From Sphingopyxis italica (GTDB taxonomy: Bacteria; Pseudomonadota; Alphaproteobacteria; Sphingomonadales; Sphingomonadaceae), in assembly GCF_011926545.1 (NCBI RefSeq), contig NZ_JAATIT010000004.1, forward strand, positions 434,001 to 498,000: a stretch of DNA of 64,000 nucleotides, written 5' to 3'. The notes beneath the pieces were generated by a model. The model did no database searches. It worked only from the letters and a program-made list of their open reading frames with translations, and was not told where the DNA came from. This document shows, in pieces, positions 1-10,539 of this stretch. The translations under genes and the position numbers were made by a program. The first letter of the stretch is position 1; every line of letters starts with the position of its first letter.

Positions 1-1
1 G

Positions 2-964
2 GACGCCGGCGTTCCGCTTAAGCGTCCGGTTTCGGGCATCGCGATGGGCCTGATCCTCGAAGGTAAGGATTTCGCGATCCTGTCGGACATCCTTGGCGAC
101 GAGGATCACCTCGGCGACATGGATTTCAAGGTGGCGGGCACGTCCGAAGGCATCACCACGATGCAGATGGACATCAAGATCGCGGGTATCACGCGCGACA
201 TCTTCGAAGCCGCGCTGAACCAGGCGAAGGAAGGCCGCGCGCACATCCTCGGCGAAATGGCGAAGGCGCTGGGCGAAGCCCGCACCGAGCTGTCGGCGCA
301 TGCGCCGCGCATCGAAACGATGCAGATCGACAAGTCGAAGATCCGCGACATCATCGGTACCGGCGGCAAGGTGATCCGCGAGATCGTCGCGACCACCGGC
401 GCCAAGGTCGACATCGACGACGAAGGCCTGATCAAGATCTCGTCGAGCGACCTCGACCAGATCGAGGCGGCCCGCAAGTGGATTTCGGGCATTGTCGAGG
501 AAGCCGAAGTCGGCAAAATCTATGACGGCAAGGTCGTCAACCTCGTCGATTTCGGGGCGTTCGTGAACTTCATGGGCGGCAAGGACGGCCTCGTCCACGT
601 CAGCGAAATCGCCAACGAGCGCGTCGAAAAGGTCTCGGACGTCCTGGCCGAAGGTCAGGAAGTCAAGGTCAAGGTCCTCGAGATCGACCCGCGCGGCAAG
701 GTTCGCCTGTCGATGCGCGTCGTGAATCAGGAAACCGGCGAAGAACTCGAAGACACGCGTCCGCCGCGTGAACCCCGCAGCGACCGTGGTCCCAGAGGCG
801 ATCGGGGCCGTGATGGCGGTGACCGTGGCGACCGCGGCCCGCGTGGCGGTGGTGGCCGCGATCGCGGCCCGCGCCGTGACGGCGGCGGCGACCGCGGTCC
901 GCGCCGCGAGCGCAGCGAAGGTCCGGAAGATCAGGGCCATGTGCCCGACTTCCTGAAGGACTAA
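2..964 (+). CDS. pnp: polyribonucleotide nucleotidyltransferase, 3' part
   Basis: PNPase degrades RNA 3'-5' by phosphorolysis and belongs to the RNA degradosome. The window opens inside the gene; the reading frame is open from base 2, with the conserved second RNase PH core segment ([10 protein letters not shown]) followed by a KH domain ([15 protein letters not shown], about residues 115-130 of the visible part) and an S1 RNA-binding domain ([18 protein letters not shown]). The C-terminal tail is a low-complexity Arg/Gly/Asp region (about residues 235-295), common in alphaproteobacterial PNPases and likely RNA- or degradosome-binding. The N-terminal half lies outside the window. A clear terminator follows the stop codon. 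Confidence 0.97.
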   Translation, partial: DAGVPLKRPVSGIAMGLILEGKDFAILSDILGDEDHLGDMDFKVAGTSEGITTMQMDIKIAGITRDIFEAALNQAKEGRAHILGEMAKALGEARTELSAHAPRIETMQIDKSKIRDIIGTGGKVIREIVATTGAKVDIDDEGLIKISSSDLDQIEAARKWISGIVEEAEVGKIYDGKVVNLVDFGAFVNFMGGKDGLVHVSEIANERVEKVSDVLAEGQEVKVKVLEIDPRGKVRLSMRVVNQETGEELEDTRPPREPRSDRGPRGDRGRDGGDRGDRGPRGGGGRDRGPRRDGGGDRGPRRERSEGPEDQGHVPDFLKD

Positions 965-985
965 GGCTTTCGCCAAAGGAACAGG

Positions 986-1014
986 AAAGGGGTCGCCGTG
1001 GCGGCCCCTTTTTT
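986..1014 (+). terminator. Rho-independent terminator of pnp
   Basis: A GC stem GGGGTCGCC / GGCGGCCCC with a two-base loop (989-1008) is followed directly by six T residues (1009-1014), 25 bases after the pnp stop. This is a textbook intrinsic terminator. Confidence 0.9.
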
Positions 1015-1029
1015 GTTGCGGGTCATGGG

Positions 1030-1180
1030 GCGGCTTTGGGGTGGGGAGCGGACGTTAGCCCTCTCCCCTTCAGGGGAGAGGGTTGGGAGAGGGGGCTGAA
1101 GCGGTTCATGCCCCTCTCAACTTCGGCTAGCCGGGCAAGCCGGCAAGCCTGCGTATCTCTCCCCTGAAGGGGAGAGAGCA
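1030..1180. repeat. intergenic palindromic repeat block
   Basis: The roughly 300-base gap between pnp and the next gene holds no ORF I can support. It carries a perfect palindrome-like unit, CTCTCCCCTTCAGGGGAGAG, at 1060-1080, and its inverse at 1156-1178, flanking about 75 bases. The two can also pair with each other. The leading bases 1030-1044 (GCGGCTTTGGGGTGG) recur at 34396-34410, also just after a stop codon. This looks like a dispersed sphingomonad intergenic element rather than coding DNA. Confidence 0.7.
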
Positions 1181-1221
1181 ATTCTTACAATGTCGCCTTT
1201 CGGCCGCCTCCGGTCATAAAG

Positions 1222-1245
1222 AAAGGGCCGCTTGCGCGGCCCTTT
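1222..1245 (-). terminator. terminator of the ArsR-SRPBCC operon
   Basis: A perfect 10-bp stem, AAAGGGCCGC with TTGC loop and GCGGCCCTTT, sits 20 bases past the stop of the SRPBCC gene. Read on the minus strand it ends in CCCTTTCTTTAT, so it can stop that operon. It is symmetric enough to act in both directions. Confidence 0.75.
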
Positions 1246-1265
1246 CCTTCAGCATTGCGGGTGCA

Positions 1266-1805
1266 TCAGCCGAACAGCCGCTCGGCATAGACCTCGCGCA
1301 GGCGCGTCCAATTATCCCAGTGCGGCGCCGCCGGCGTTTCGCGCGCGCGCGCTTCGAGCACGTCGAGGTGCGCGTGCCAGCCGGCGCTGACATTGAGCAG
1401 CACCTCGGGATCCTCGATGCGCTTGTGAACGATGGTGAGCAGCACCTCGTCGCCCCGTTCGTCGAGCGTGAAGGTCACGCCGCCGGTGCTGCCCCAACTG
1501 ATCGACAAGCGGCGTGGCGCATCGATCGCCGTGACCTCGCACGTCATCCGGTGCTCATCGCCAAAGCCTTCGGGGCGCGTCCCCGACGGGTCGGTGAGCT
1601 CGTCGTTGCGCCAGACGAGATCGACCGGCGCGCCGGCCATCTGCTTCATCGCGCCCGCGGCAAGCCATTGGCGGCGAAGCTCGCTGTCGGTCAGATAGGC
1701 CCAGATGCGTGTCGCGGGCCCCGGAAGGAGGCGGGTGATTGTCAGCGTCGCAGGTTCGGTGAGCAGGCCGAAATGATCTTGTTCAAGCATCGTCGTCATC
1801 GTCAT
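1266..1805 (-). CDS. SRPBCC family protein (AHSA1-like)
   Basis: A 179-residue protein of the START/Bet v1-like SRPBCC superfamily, AHSA1 (activator of Hsp90 ATPase) branch. Visible family features are the N-terminal strand with TITRLLPGPATRIWAYLTDSELRRQW, the central W-rich strand and the C-terminal helix (HWDNWTRLREVYAERLFG). These small cavity proteins usually bind hydrophobic ligands; the ligand here is unknown. I chose the ATG at 1805 because GGAGA lies just upstream and it overlaps the TGA of the arsR-type gene by four bases (ATGA), giving translational coupling. The frame is open for 54 codons further upstream, but that stretch lies inside the regulator gene. ArsR + SRPBCC is a common bacterial two-gene unit. 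Confidence 0.88.
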   Translation of the reverse strand: MTMTTMLEQDHFGLLTEPATLTITRLLPGPATRIWAYLTDSELRRQWLAAGAMKQMAGAPVDLVWRNDELTDPSGTRPEGFGDEHRMTCEVTAIDAPRRLSISWGSTGGVTFTLDERGDEVLLTIVHKRIEDPEVLLNVSAGWHAHLDVLEARARETPAAPHWDNWTRLREVYAERLFG

Positions 1806-2182
1806 TCTCCTTCTTTGCCGGGAGGGGCTTCTTTGGGGGGAGGGGGGGGCGTGGCATCCTTTGCGCGCAGAATTTTCTCGAGCACGTCGAGGCGATCGGT
1901 CCAGAAGCGGCGATAGATGCCGATCCACCGGTCGGCACGCATCAGCGGCACCGGATCGAGGCTGCACATATGCGTCCGGCCGCGGATATCGCGGCGGACC
2001 AGCCCGGCGGCCTCGAGCACCTTGATATGCTTCGACGCCGCGGCGAGCGACATGGCGAACGGTTCGGCGAGTTCGCCGACGGTGCGTTCGCCGGCGGCAA
2101 GTTCGCCCAGCATAGCGCGTCGCGTCGTATCGCCAAGCGCGTGAAAGATCGTGTCGAGCGTGTGCGAATCATGTTCAACCAT
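1802..2182 (-). CDS. ArsR-family winged-helix repressor
   Basis: A 126-residue ArsR/SmtB-type regulator: HALGDTTRRAMLGELA is the classic N-terminal helix, VGELAEPFAMSLAAASKHIKVLEAAGLV the helix-turn-helix, and the wing follows (RRDIRGRTHMCSL). There is no Cys-x-Cys metal site of the ELCVCDL type in helix 3, so it is probably not an arsenic sensor. It is the first gene of a two-gene operon with the SRPBCC protein. Two matched inverted repeats lie at and just upstream of its start codon, which suggests autorepression. Confidence 0.92.
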   Translation of the reverse strand: MVEHDSHTLDTIFHALGDTTRRAMLGELAAGERTVGELAEPFAMSLAAASKHIKVLEAAGLVRRDIRGRTHMCSLDPVPLMRADRWIGIYRRFWTDRLDVLEKILRAKDATPPPPPKEAPPGKEGE

Positions 2183-2229
2183 GTGGTTGAATATGAAGGC
2201 TCGATTTTAATTGTCAACCGATCGGTTGA
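2174..2229 (-). promoter_or_regulatory. paired operator palindromes of the ArsR-SRPBCC operon
   Basis: Two inverted repeats share one half-site. TTCAACC-ATGT-GGTTGAA (2174-2191) overlaps the ArsR start codon, and TCAACCGA-TCGGTTGA (2214-2229) is a perfect 16-bp palindrome 22 bases further upstream. The matched TCAACC/GGTTGA half-sites and their place over the promoter/start make them the likely binding sites for the adjacent regulator. Confidence 0.75.
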
Positions 2230-2230
2230 A

Positions 2231-2911
2231 TTATTCGGAATCGCCTCCCGCGATCCGGCGCCCCGCATCCTCGTCGTAGAGCGACCAGTCGGCGGGGCAT
2301 TTGTTCACCGGCTTCGGCAGCCCCTGCATGCCCTCAATCACCCAGCAATCGTTGAAGATCGAGCAATAGCAGGACCGCACCGCGAGTTTCCACCGCTCGG
2401 CGTTGAAGGCGCGCCAGACCTTCTCCGACGCGGGGGTGCGCGGCAGGCTGACGATCTCGATGCTCTCGCCGGGGCGTATCGCGATGCGGCTCGACGGTGA
2501 GGTCGCGAAGGACAGGCCGCGCGCGTCGGTCGCGCCGCAACAGCGTTCGAGCAGATCGACCGGCGTCGCGATCGGCTGGCCCCGATAGCGGATCTCGATC
2601 GGGCCGAGGATCGCCGGGCCGACGCCATTGTTCGTCAGCGTCAGCGAAATATCCGTATTGCCCTCGTCATCGACATTGCTGGTCCCGAAGGTGACGAAGG
2701 GCATGACGCCGCCGGTCTGCATCTTCTGCGTCGCATCGGCCTGCACGAAAGCGAACCAGGCGAGCGCGAGCGAGGCGATCAGCGCGGGCAGGCCGATGAG
2801 AAAATGCGCGGTGGTGATGAGCGGGAGGTAGCGCAGGAAGCGCGACCCGACGTCGACCGCGGCCGACGGCGCGGCGGCGGGCTCGGTTTCGCGGGGCGGA
2901 ATCTCGTCCAT
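2231..2911 (-). CDS. membrane-anchored hypothetical protein
   Basis: A 226-residue protein I cannot assign to a family. It has a short cytoplasmic Pro/Ala tail, one strong membrane segment (about residues 33-56, LITTAHFLIGLPALIASLAL), then an outside domain of about 165 residues. That domain has a beta-rich pattern (DISLTLTNNGVGPAILGPIEIRYRG) like small immunoglobulin-type folds, and several Cys (CCGATD, CYCSIFNDC) that could form disulfides. Its 3' end lies two bases from the ArsR operator, so it reads towards that promoter. Confidence 0.65.
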   Translation of the reverse strand: MDEIPPRETEPAAAPSAAVDVGSRFLRYLPLITTAHFLIGLPALIASLALAWFAFVQADATQKMQTGGVMPFVTFGTSNVDDEGNTDISLTLTNNGVGPAILGPIEIRYRGQPIATPVDLLERCCGATDARGLSFATSPSSRIAIRPGESIEIVSLPRTPASEKVWRAFNAERWKLAVRSCYCSIFNDCWVIEGMQGLPKPVNKCPADWSLYDEDAGRRIAGGDSE

Positions 2912-3062
2912 CGCTTCTTCTGCCTTGGTTGTTCGCGGGCGTGCGGAGCTTGCCTAGCGTGCCTTGGGCGCTTTTCCAACACCGGCGGGGCGGCTTCGGC
3001 GCGAACGCCGGGCGTGCGAAAGCGCTCGCATCGCCGGCGCGATTGCGTTTATGATCGGCGCC

Positions 3063-3755
3063 ATGCTGACCCTTTTCGCCGCGCTCGCGCTCGCCGCTCA
3101 ATCGACTCCCATACCCCCGCAGGCAACCCAATTGCCGCCGCCGGTGCCGCCGATTCCGGCGCCCGTCACTCCCGTGGTCGAGGCCGACACGCGGCCCTAT
3201 GTCGCGCTCGTCACCGATCTCGGCACGATCATAGTGCGGGTCGAGGACAAGCGTGCGCCGATCACGGCGGCGAACTTTCTGCGCTACATCGATGCGAAAC
3301 GGCTCGACGGCTTTAAATTCTATCGCTCGACGAAGAGCTGGGGCCCGGCGAACCAGCTGATCCAGGCGGGCAATCGCGGCGATGCGCGCCGGAATTTTCC
3401 GCCCATCGCGCACGAGCCGACGACGATAACCGGCCTCACCAACTGCAAGGGCGCGCTGTCGATGGCGCGGCTCAACCCCGGCGATGCGACGAGCGACTTC
3501 TTCCTGCTGCTGTCGGACATCAAGGACTTCGATGCCGATGCGCCGGGCGGCGACGGCGCGGGTTTCGCGGTTTTCGGCGAAATGGTCGGCGGCGCCGACG
3601 TCGCCGAGGCCATTTTCAACGCGCCGATTTCGCCCACTGCGGGCGAGGGTGTGATGGTCGGGCAGATGCTCGAGCCGCAAGTGACGATCAAGACCGCGCG
3701 CCGCGTATCCGCGCCGGCCGATGCTCCGGCGGGCTGTGTCGTCAAAACGCCGTAA
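3063..3755 (+). CDS. secreted cyclophilin-type peptidylprolyl isomerase
   Basis: Catalyses cis-trans isomerisation of Xaa-Pro bonds, here probably in the periplasm. The start at 3063 gives a clean signal peptide (MLTLFAALALAAQ) followed by a Pro-rich linker; ATG 3051 is an alternative. The cyclophilin domain runs from about residue 40: a strand LGTIIVRVEDKRAPITAANF, then FKFYRS and LSMARLNPGDATSDFFLL, ending with VFGEMVGGADV. In place of the usual FHR motif it has FYRS, typical of divergent bacterial PpiA/B. It precedes bamD, itself an envelope biogenesis gene, which suits a role in outer-membrane protein folding. Confidence 0.88.
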   Translation: MLTLFAALALAAQSTPIPPQATQLPPPVPPIPAPVTPVVEADTRPYVALVTDLGTIIVRVEDKRAPITAANFLRYIDAKRLDGFKFYRSTKSWGPANQLIQAGNRGDARRNFPPIAHEPTTITGLTNCKGALSMARLNPGDATSDFFLLLSDIKDFDADAPGGDGAGFAVFGEMVGGADVAEAIFNAPISPTAGEGVMVGQMLEPQVTIKTARRVSAPADAPAGCVVKTP

Positions 3756-3816
3756 AGCCGCGCCCGACCCCCATCATTTATTTTGCGTTCATCCGCGCTG
3801 TGGCTATACCGCGCGC

Positions 3817-4611
3817 ATGACTCAGCGTTCCTCCTTGCGCGTCACGACGCGCCTGCTCGCCGCCACCCTCGTGATCACCCCCTTGCTGGCGGCCTGCGCC
3901 GGCGGCGGCGGGGTCAAGAAGGACACGCGTTACGTCGCGCGCGACGTCAATACGCTGTACCGCGCGGCGCAGGACCGGCTCGACCGCAAACAATATGGGC
4001 TGGCCGCGGCATTGTTCGATGAGGTCGAGCGCCAGCACCCCTATTCGCCGTGGGCACGCCGCGCGCAGCTGATGAGTTCGTTCAGCTATTATATGGACCG
4101 CGAATATACGCCGGCGATCGAGGCCGCGCAGCGCTTCCTCGCGATCCATCCGGGCAACAAGGACGCGCCCTACGCCTATTATCTGATCGGCATTTCCTAT
4201 TATGAGCAGATCAGCGACGTCACCCGCGACCAGAAAATCACCCAGCAGGCGCGCGCCGCGCTCGGCGAGGTGATCCGCCGCTATCCCGACACCCGCTATG
4301 CCGCCGATGCGCGGCTGAAGGTCGATCTGGTGCAGGACCATCTCGCGGGCAAGGAAATGGAAATCGGCCGTTTCTATCAGCGCAGCTCCAACTGGCTCGC
4401 CGCATCGATCCGCTTCCGCGAGGTCGTCGACAAATATCAGACGACCAGCCACGCCGCCGAGGCGCTCTACCGCCTCACCGAATGCTATCTCGCGCTCGGC
4501 ATCCCGGCCGAGGCGAAGAAGTCGGCGGCGGTGCTCGGCGCCAACTATCCCGGCAATGAATGGTACCAGCGCGCGTACAAGCTGATGCAGAAGCACGCCC
4601 CGAGCGCTTGA
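3817..4611 (+). CDS. bamD: outer membrane assembly lipoprotein BamD
   Basis: BamD is the essential lipoprotein of the BAM complex that inserts beta-barrel proteins into the outer membrane. The start at 3817 gives a lipoprotein signal with lipobox LLAAC (lipidated Cys27). TPR repeats follow from about residue 45 (NTLYRAAQDRLDRKQYGLAA; FDEVERQHPYSPWARRAQLM), characteristic of the family. Total length of 264 residues is normal. Upstream in-frame ATGs would destroy the lipoprotein signal. Confidence 0.95.
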   Translation: MTQRSSLRVTTRLLAATLVITPLLAACAGGGGVKKDTRYVARDVNTLYRAAQDRLDRKQYGLAAALFDEVERQHPYSPWARRAQLMSSFSYYMDREYTPAIEAAQRFLAIHPGNKDAPYAYYLIGISYYEQISDVTRDQKITQQARAALGEVIRRYPDTRYAADARLKVDLVQDHLAGKEMEIGRFYQRSSNWLAASIRFREVVDKYQTTSHAAEALYRLTECYLALGIPAEAKKSAAVLGANYPGNEWYQRAYKLMQKHAPSA

Positions 4612-4658
4612 TTGCGGCGGGAATAGATTCTGCCTTTGTTCTGCGGTAAGGACGGCCC

Positions 4659-6326
4659 GTGCTGACCGCCTTGTCCATCGCCAATATCGTTCTGATCGAA
4701 CGGCTCGACCTCGACTTCGAGGCGGGGCTCGGCGTACTCACCGGCGAAACGGGGGCGGGCAAGTCGATCCTGCTCGACGCGCTCGGGCTCGCGCTCGGCG
4801 CGCGCGCCGACAGCGCGCTGGTGCGGCAGGGGAGCGGGCAAGCGCAGGTGACGGCCAGCTTCACTCCGCCTGCGGCGGACACGCCGCTTGGCGCGCTCCT
4901 CGCCGATAACGAGATCGCGCTGGAGGCGGGCGAGCCGCTGCTGATCCGCCGCACCTTGAAGGCCGATGGCGGCAGCCGCGCCTTCCTCAACGACCAGCCC
5001 TGCTCGGCCGCCTTGCTGCGCGAAGTCGGCGGCCATCTGGTCGAAATTCATGGCCAACATGACGACCGCGGGCTGCTCGCGCCTGCCGGGCACCGAGCCT
5101 TGCTCGACGCCTATGCGCGCGCCGACACCGGCGCCGTGGCGGCCGCGCATGCGGCGTGGCGCGCCGCGGAGGACAAACTCGCCGCCGCGCGTGCCGCCAT
5201 TTCCGAAGCCGAGCGCGACCGCGAATGGCTCGAACATTGCGTCGCCGAATTGCAGGCGCTTGGCCCCCAGCCGGGCGAGGAAGCCGAACTCGCCGAAGCG
5301 CGCGCCGCGATGCAGAAGGGCGAGCGGATCGCGGGCGATCTCGGCGCGATCCTCGAAGCCTTCGACGGCAGCGCGGGCGGCCCGGCGCTGCTGCGCGGCG
5401 CGGCGCGGCGGCTCGACCGGCTCGCGGGCGATCACCCGCTGCTCGCCGAGGCGCTGGCGGGGCTCGATCGCGCGATCATCGAGGCCGACGAGGCCGAGAC
5501 CAGGCTCCACGAAGCCGCGCGCGCGATGGAATATGACCCCGAACGACTCGAGGCGACCGAGACGCGCTTGTTCGAACTGCGTGCGATGGCGCGCAAACAT
5601 AACGTCCAGCCCGACGAACTCGCCGAACTCACCGGCACACTCGCCGCAAGGCTCGACGCGATCGAGGGCGGCAGCGCGGGGCTGGCGAAGCTCGAAGCCG
5701 CCGTTGCCGCAACCGCATCGGCCTATACCCATGCCGCAACCGCCCTGTCCGACCAGCGCGCCAAGGCCGCCGTCCGCCTCGACGCCGCGGTCGCGGGCGA
5801 ACTCGTACCGCTCAAGCTCGACGCGGCGCGGTTCCAGACCGCAATCGAACGCCTGCCCGCCGAACGCTGGGGCGCCGAGGGGATCGACCGCGTCGAATTT
5901 CTCATTTCGACCAACCCCGGCGCGCCTTTCGCGCCGCTCGCGAAGATCGCGTCGGGCGGCGAACTCTCGCGCTTCATCCTCGCATTGAAGGTCGCGCTCG
6001 CCGAAGAGGGCGGCGCCGACACGATCATCTTCGACGAAATCGACCGCGGCGTCGGCGGCGCGGTCGCGAGCGCGATCGGTGACCGGCTGGCGCGGCTTTC
6101 GGGCGCGGGCAAGCAATTGCTCGCGGTGACGCACAGCCCGCAGGTCGCGGCGAAAGGCGCCTTCCATTTCATCATCGCCAAATCGAGCGAGGGAATTGTC
6201 ACCCGAACCAGCGTCCACGCCCTCGACGACGCCGGCCGCCGCGAGGAAATCGCGCGTATGCTCTCGGGCGCCGAAGTGACCGCGGAAGCGCGCGCGCAGG
6301 CCGAGAAGTTGCTGGAGGTGGCTTGA
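4659..6326 (+). CDS. recN: DNA repair protein RecN
   Basis: RecN is an SMC-like ATPase that acts early in double-strand-break repair and helps RecA. It starts with GTG at 4659. Walker A GETGAGKS is at residues 29-36, the ABC signature ASGGELSR near 428, and Walker B TIIFDEIDRGVGG near 455; the middle is a charged, Ala-rich coiled coil. The 555-residue length is standard. The stop overlaps the start of the next gene by one base, and GGAGG near its 3' end supplies that gene's ribosome-binding site. In many sphingomonads recN lies close to ligA, as here. Confidence 0.97.
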   Translation: MLTALSIANIVLIERLDLDFEAGLGVLTGETGAGKSILLDALGLALGARADSALVRQGSGQAQVTASFTPPAADTPLGALLADNEIALEAGEPLLIRRTLKADGGSRAFLNDQPCSAALLREVGGHLVEIHGQHDDRGLLAPAGHRALLDAYARADTGAVAAAHAAWRAAEDKLAAARAAISEAERDREWLEHCVAELQALGPQPGEEAELAEARAAMQKGERIAGDLGAILEAFDGSAGGPALLRGAARRLDRLAGDHPLLAEALAGLDRAIIEADEAETRLHEAARAMEYDPERLEATETRLFELRAMARKHNVQPDELAELTGTLAARLDAIEGGSAGLAKLEAAVAATASAYTHAATALSDQRAKAAVRLDAAVAGELVPLKLDAARFQTAIERLPAERWGAEGIDRVEFLISTNPGAPFAPLAKIASGGELSRFILALKVALAEEGGADTIIFDEIDRGVGGAVASAIGDRLARLSGAGKQLLAVTHSPQVAAKGAFHFIIAKSSEGIVTRTSVHALDDAGRREEIARMLSGAEVTAEARAQAEKLLEVA

Positions 6327-7198
6327 TGTCGATAATAATTGAGACTGATCACAACAAGGCGAAATCATCGTCAGCAATTGGGACTCTGACTCCTCAGATA
6401 TCCGATTCGCAGTCAATATTTAAATTTATTTCACTTTCTACAAAGACATCTTGGACGTATTTGGAGAGAACCATTAAAGAAAGCGTCCTAGTTGGCAGCA
6501 CTTCTACCGCATTGAATGATCCGTTTGAACTTTGTCCTGTATTAATTGATGATCTGTCGAAAGAATCTATAAAAGAATCTCTTAAGTTCTACAGTAAAGG
6601 TGGATCTGCCTGTCAAATGGATCCCGAGTTCGATCTCGAAGATTTGGAAAGTTGGCGAGAAAAATGCCGAAGAACGTATAGGGGCACTGTTAGGCGTGCA
6701 AGAATTCTCTCATTTAGTGACAATCTGGATTCTCCGTTGTTATGGTCCCATTACGCGGCGGCACATAAAGGGGCTTGTCTTCATTTTACAGGTCGAGCGT
6801 TCAATGAGATGAGATATAGAAAAGGGGTTGTCTCATATAAAAGGCAACGGCCAACTCTTCCTTTCAGTTTATTGCTCAGGGCATTGACATACCGAAAAGA
6901 AGAATGCTTGGACGAAGAATTTCAAAGAGTGCAATCTGAGCTTAATGATTCTATGTTTTTTACAAAGCCTTCAGACTGGTCGTATGAAGGAGAGTATAGA
7001 GTAATATACAATGGTGATACGGAAACTGGTGCAGAGTTCAATCAGGCTGGACTAATAGAAGTCATACTGGGTTCTCGGATGTCCGACGAGAATGAGGAAA
7101 GGCTCAGAGCGCTGTTGGCTGATTCTGCATTCGAGAAAATTGCCGTTCGCAAAGCAAAAATATCTCATCGTACTTTCTCTGTTGACCTTGAGAGTTGA
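6326..7198 (+). CDS. DUF2971 family protein, AT-rich insert
   Basis: A 290-residue protein with the DUF2971 hallmarks: KFISL near the N-terminus, LNDPFE, and the core ILSFSDNLDSPLLWSHYAAA with HKGACLHF. The family has no settled biochemical function. The gene is strikingly AT-rich: I counted 18 G/C in the 60 bases 6421-6480, against 43 in 6241-6300 just upstream. Codon use (many AAA, TTT, AGA, ATA) differs sharply from every neighbour. It begins ATG one base into the recN stop, using GGAGG inside recN, and ends two bases before the next gene. This is strong evidence for horizontal acquisition by precise insertion into the recN-ligA cluster. Confidence 0.88.
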   Translation: MSIIIETDHNKAKSSSAIGTLTPQISDSQSIFKFISLSTKTSWTYLERTIKESVLVGSTSTALNDPFELCPVLIDDLSKESIKESLKFYSKGGSACQMDPEFDLEDLESWREKCRRTYRGTVRRARILSFSDNLDSPLLWSHYAAAHKGACLHFTGRAFNEMRYRKGVVSYKRQRPTLPFSLLLRALTYRKEECLDEEFQRVQSELNDSMFFTKPSDWSYEGEYRVIYNGDTETGAEFNQAGLIEVILGSRMSDENEERLRALLADSAFEKIAVRKAKISHRTFSVDLES

Positions 7199-7199
7199 C

Positions 7200-7879
7200 G
7201 TGACGGCGCACCCGCTCGACCGTCCCATCTGGAGCATGCTCACCGGACGGCAGGCGCATCTTGCCGAGGGGGAGGCTCCAGCGCTGCGGATCGATCGCGG
7301 CTATGGCGTGTTCGGGGTTGCCGCCGACACCGGCGCCGAGGCGCAGGCGGCGCTGGCCGCGTTAATACCGGACGATCGCGAACTCTGGATCGTCGAGGGT
7401 GAGCCCTGGCCGGTGCCCGACGGCACGCGCGAGGTGAAGCGCGCGGTGCTTGCGCAAATGGTCGCCGACGGCGCGCCGCCGGCCGCGCGTCAGGGCGAAT
7501 CCGCGATCCTCGCGCTCGGCGAGGCCGACGCGGCCGAAATGGCGGCGCTCGCCGATCATGCCAAGCCCGGCCCCTGGGGGCCGACGACACATCGTTACGG
7601 CCCCTTCTTCGGAGTCCGCGAAGCGGGGCGGCTGCTCGCGATGGCGGGGCAGCGTATCCTCGTTCCAGGCATGGCCGAGGTCAGCGGCGTCGCGACATGG
7701 GCCGATTGCCGCGGGCGCGGGCTCGCGCGGGCGCTGATCGGGCATGTCATGCGCGAAATGGTGGCGCGCGGCGAGACGCCCTTCCTGCACAGCTATGCCG
7801 ACAATGCGGGGGCGATCGCCCTCTATGAATCGCTCGGTTTCCGCATCCGCCGCGAGGTCCATGTGCTGGTGCTCGCCAA

Positions 7880-7883
<4 letters not shown>
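7200..7883 (+). CDS. GNAT family N-acetyltransferase
   Basis: Transfers an acetyl group from acetyl-CoA to an unknown amine. The GNAT fold is C-terminal: motif A VATWADCRGRGLARALIGHV (about residues 160-180) holds the acetyl-CoA loop RGRGLA, and motif B is DNAGAIALYESLGFRI. I chose GTG at 7200 (VTAHPLDRPIW). The frame is open upstream, but that stretch lies inside the AT-rich DUF2971 gene. No good ribosome-binding site precedes 7200, which fits the idea that the insert separated this gene from the one in recN. The stop overlaps the next start (ATGA). Confidence 0.87.
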
Positions 7884-10416
<2,533 letters not shown>

Positions 10417-10430
10417 CGAACACCCTATTT

Positions 10431-10519
10431 CCGTTCGCCCTGAGCTTGACGAAGGGCTGTTCTTCTTTCTTTCAACGTTGCAAGAAAGAACGGTCCTTCG
10501 ACAAGCTCAGGGCAAACGG
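10431..10519. repeat. REP-like inverted repeat (CTTCGACAAGCTCAGG type)
   Basis: CCGTTCGCCCTGAGCTTGACGAAGG on the left and CCTTCGACAAGCTCAGGGCAAACGG on the right are imperfect reverse complements, with a second pairing inside (TTCTTTCTT / AAGAAAGAA). The same element occurs at 22256-22345 and 60119-60205, always between genes. It is a dispersed palindromic element that can fold into a long hairpin and may also act as a transcription stop. Confidence 0.85.
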
Positions 10520-10539
10520 GAAAAGGGGAAGCCCGGTAC

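Noticed and set aside
1030..1044. 15-base identity with 34396-34410 as an attachment site pair
   Set aside because: The match is short, in direct orientation after two unrelated genes more than 33 kb apart, and no integrase lies between; more likely a fragment of a dispersed repeat.
1806..1967. N-terminal extension of the SRPBCC protein by 54 codons
   Set aside because: It lies inside the ArsR gene, is Arg/Pro-rich, and the ATG at 1805 has a good ribosome-binding site.
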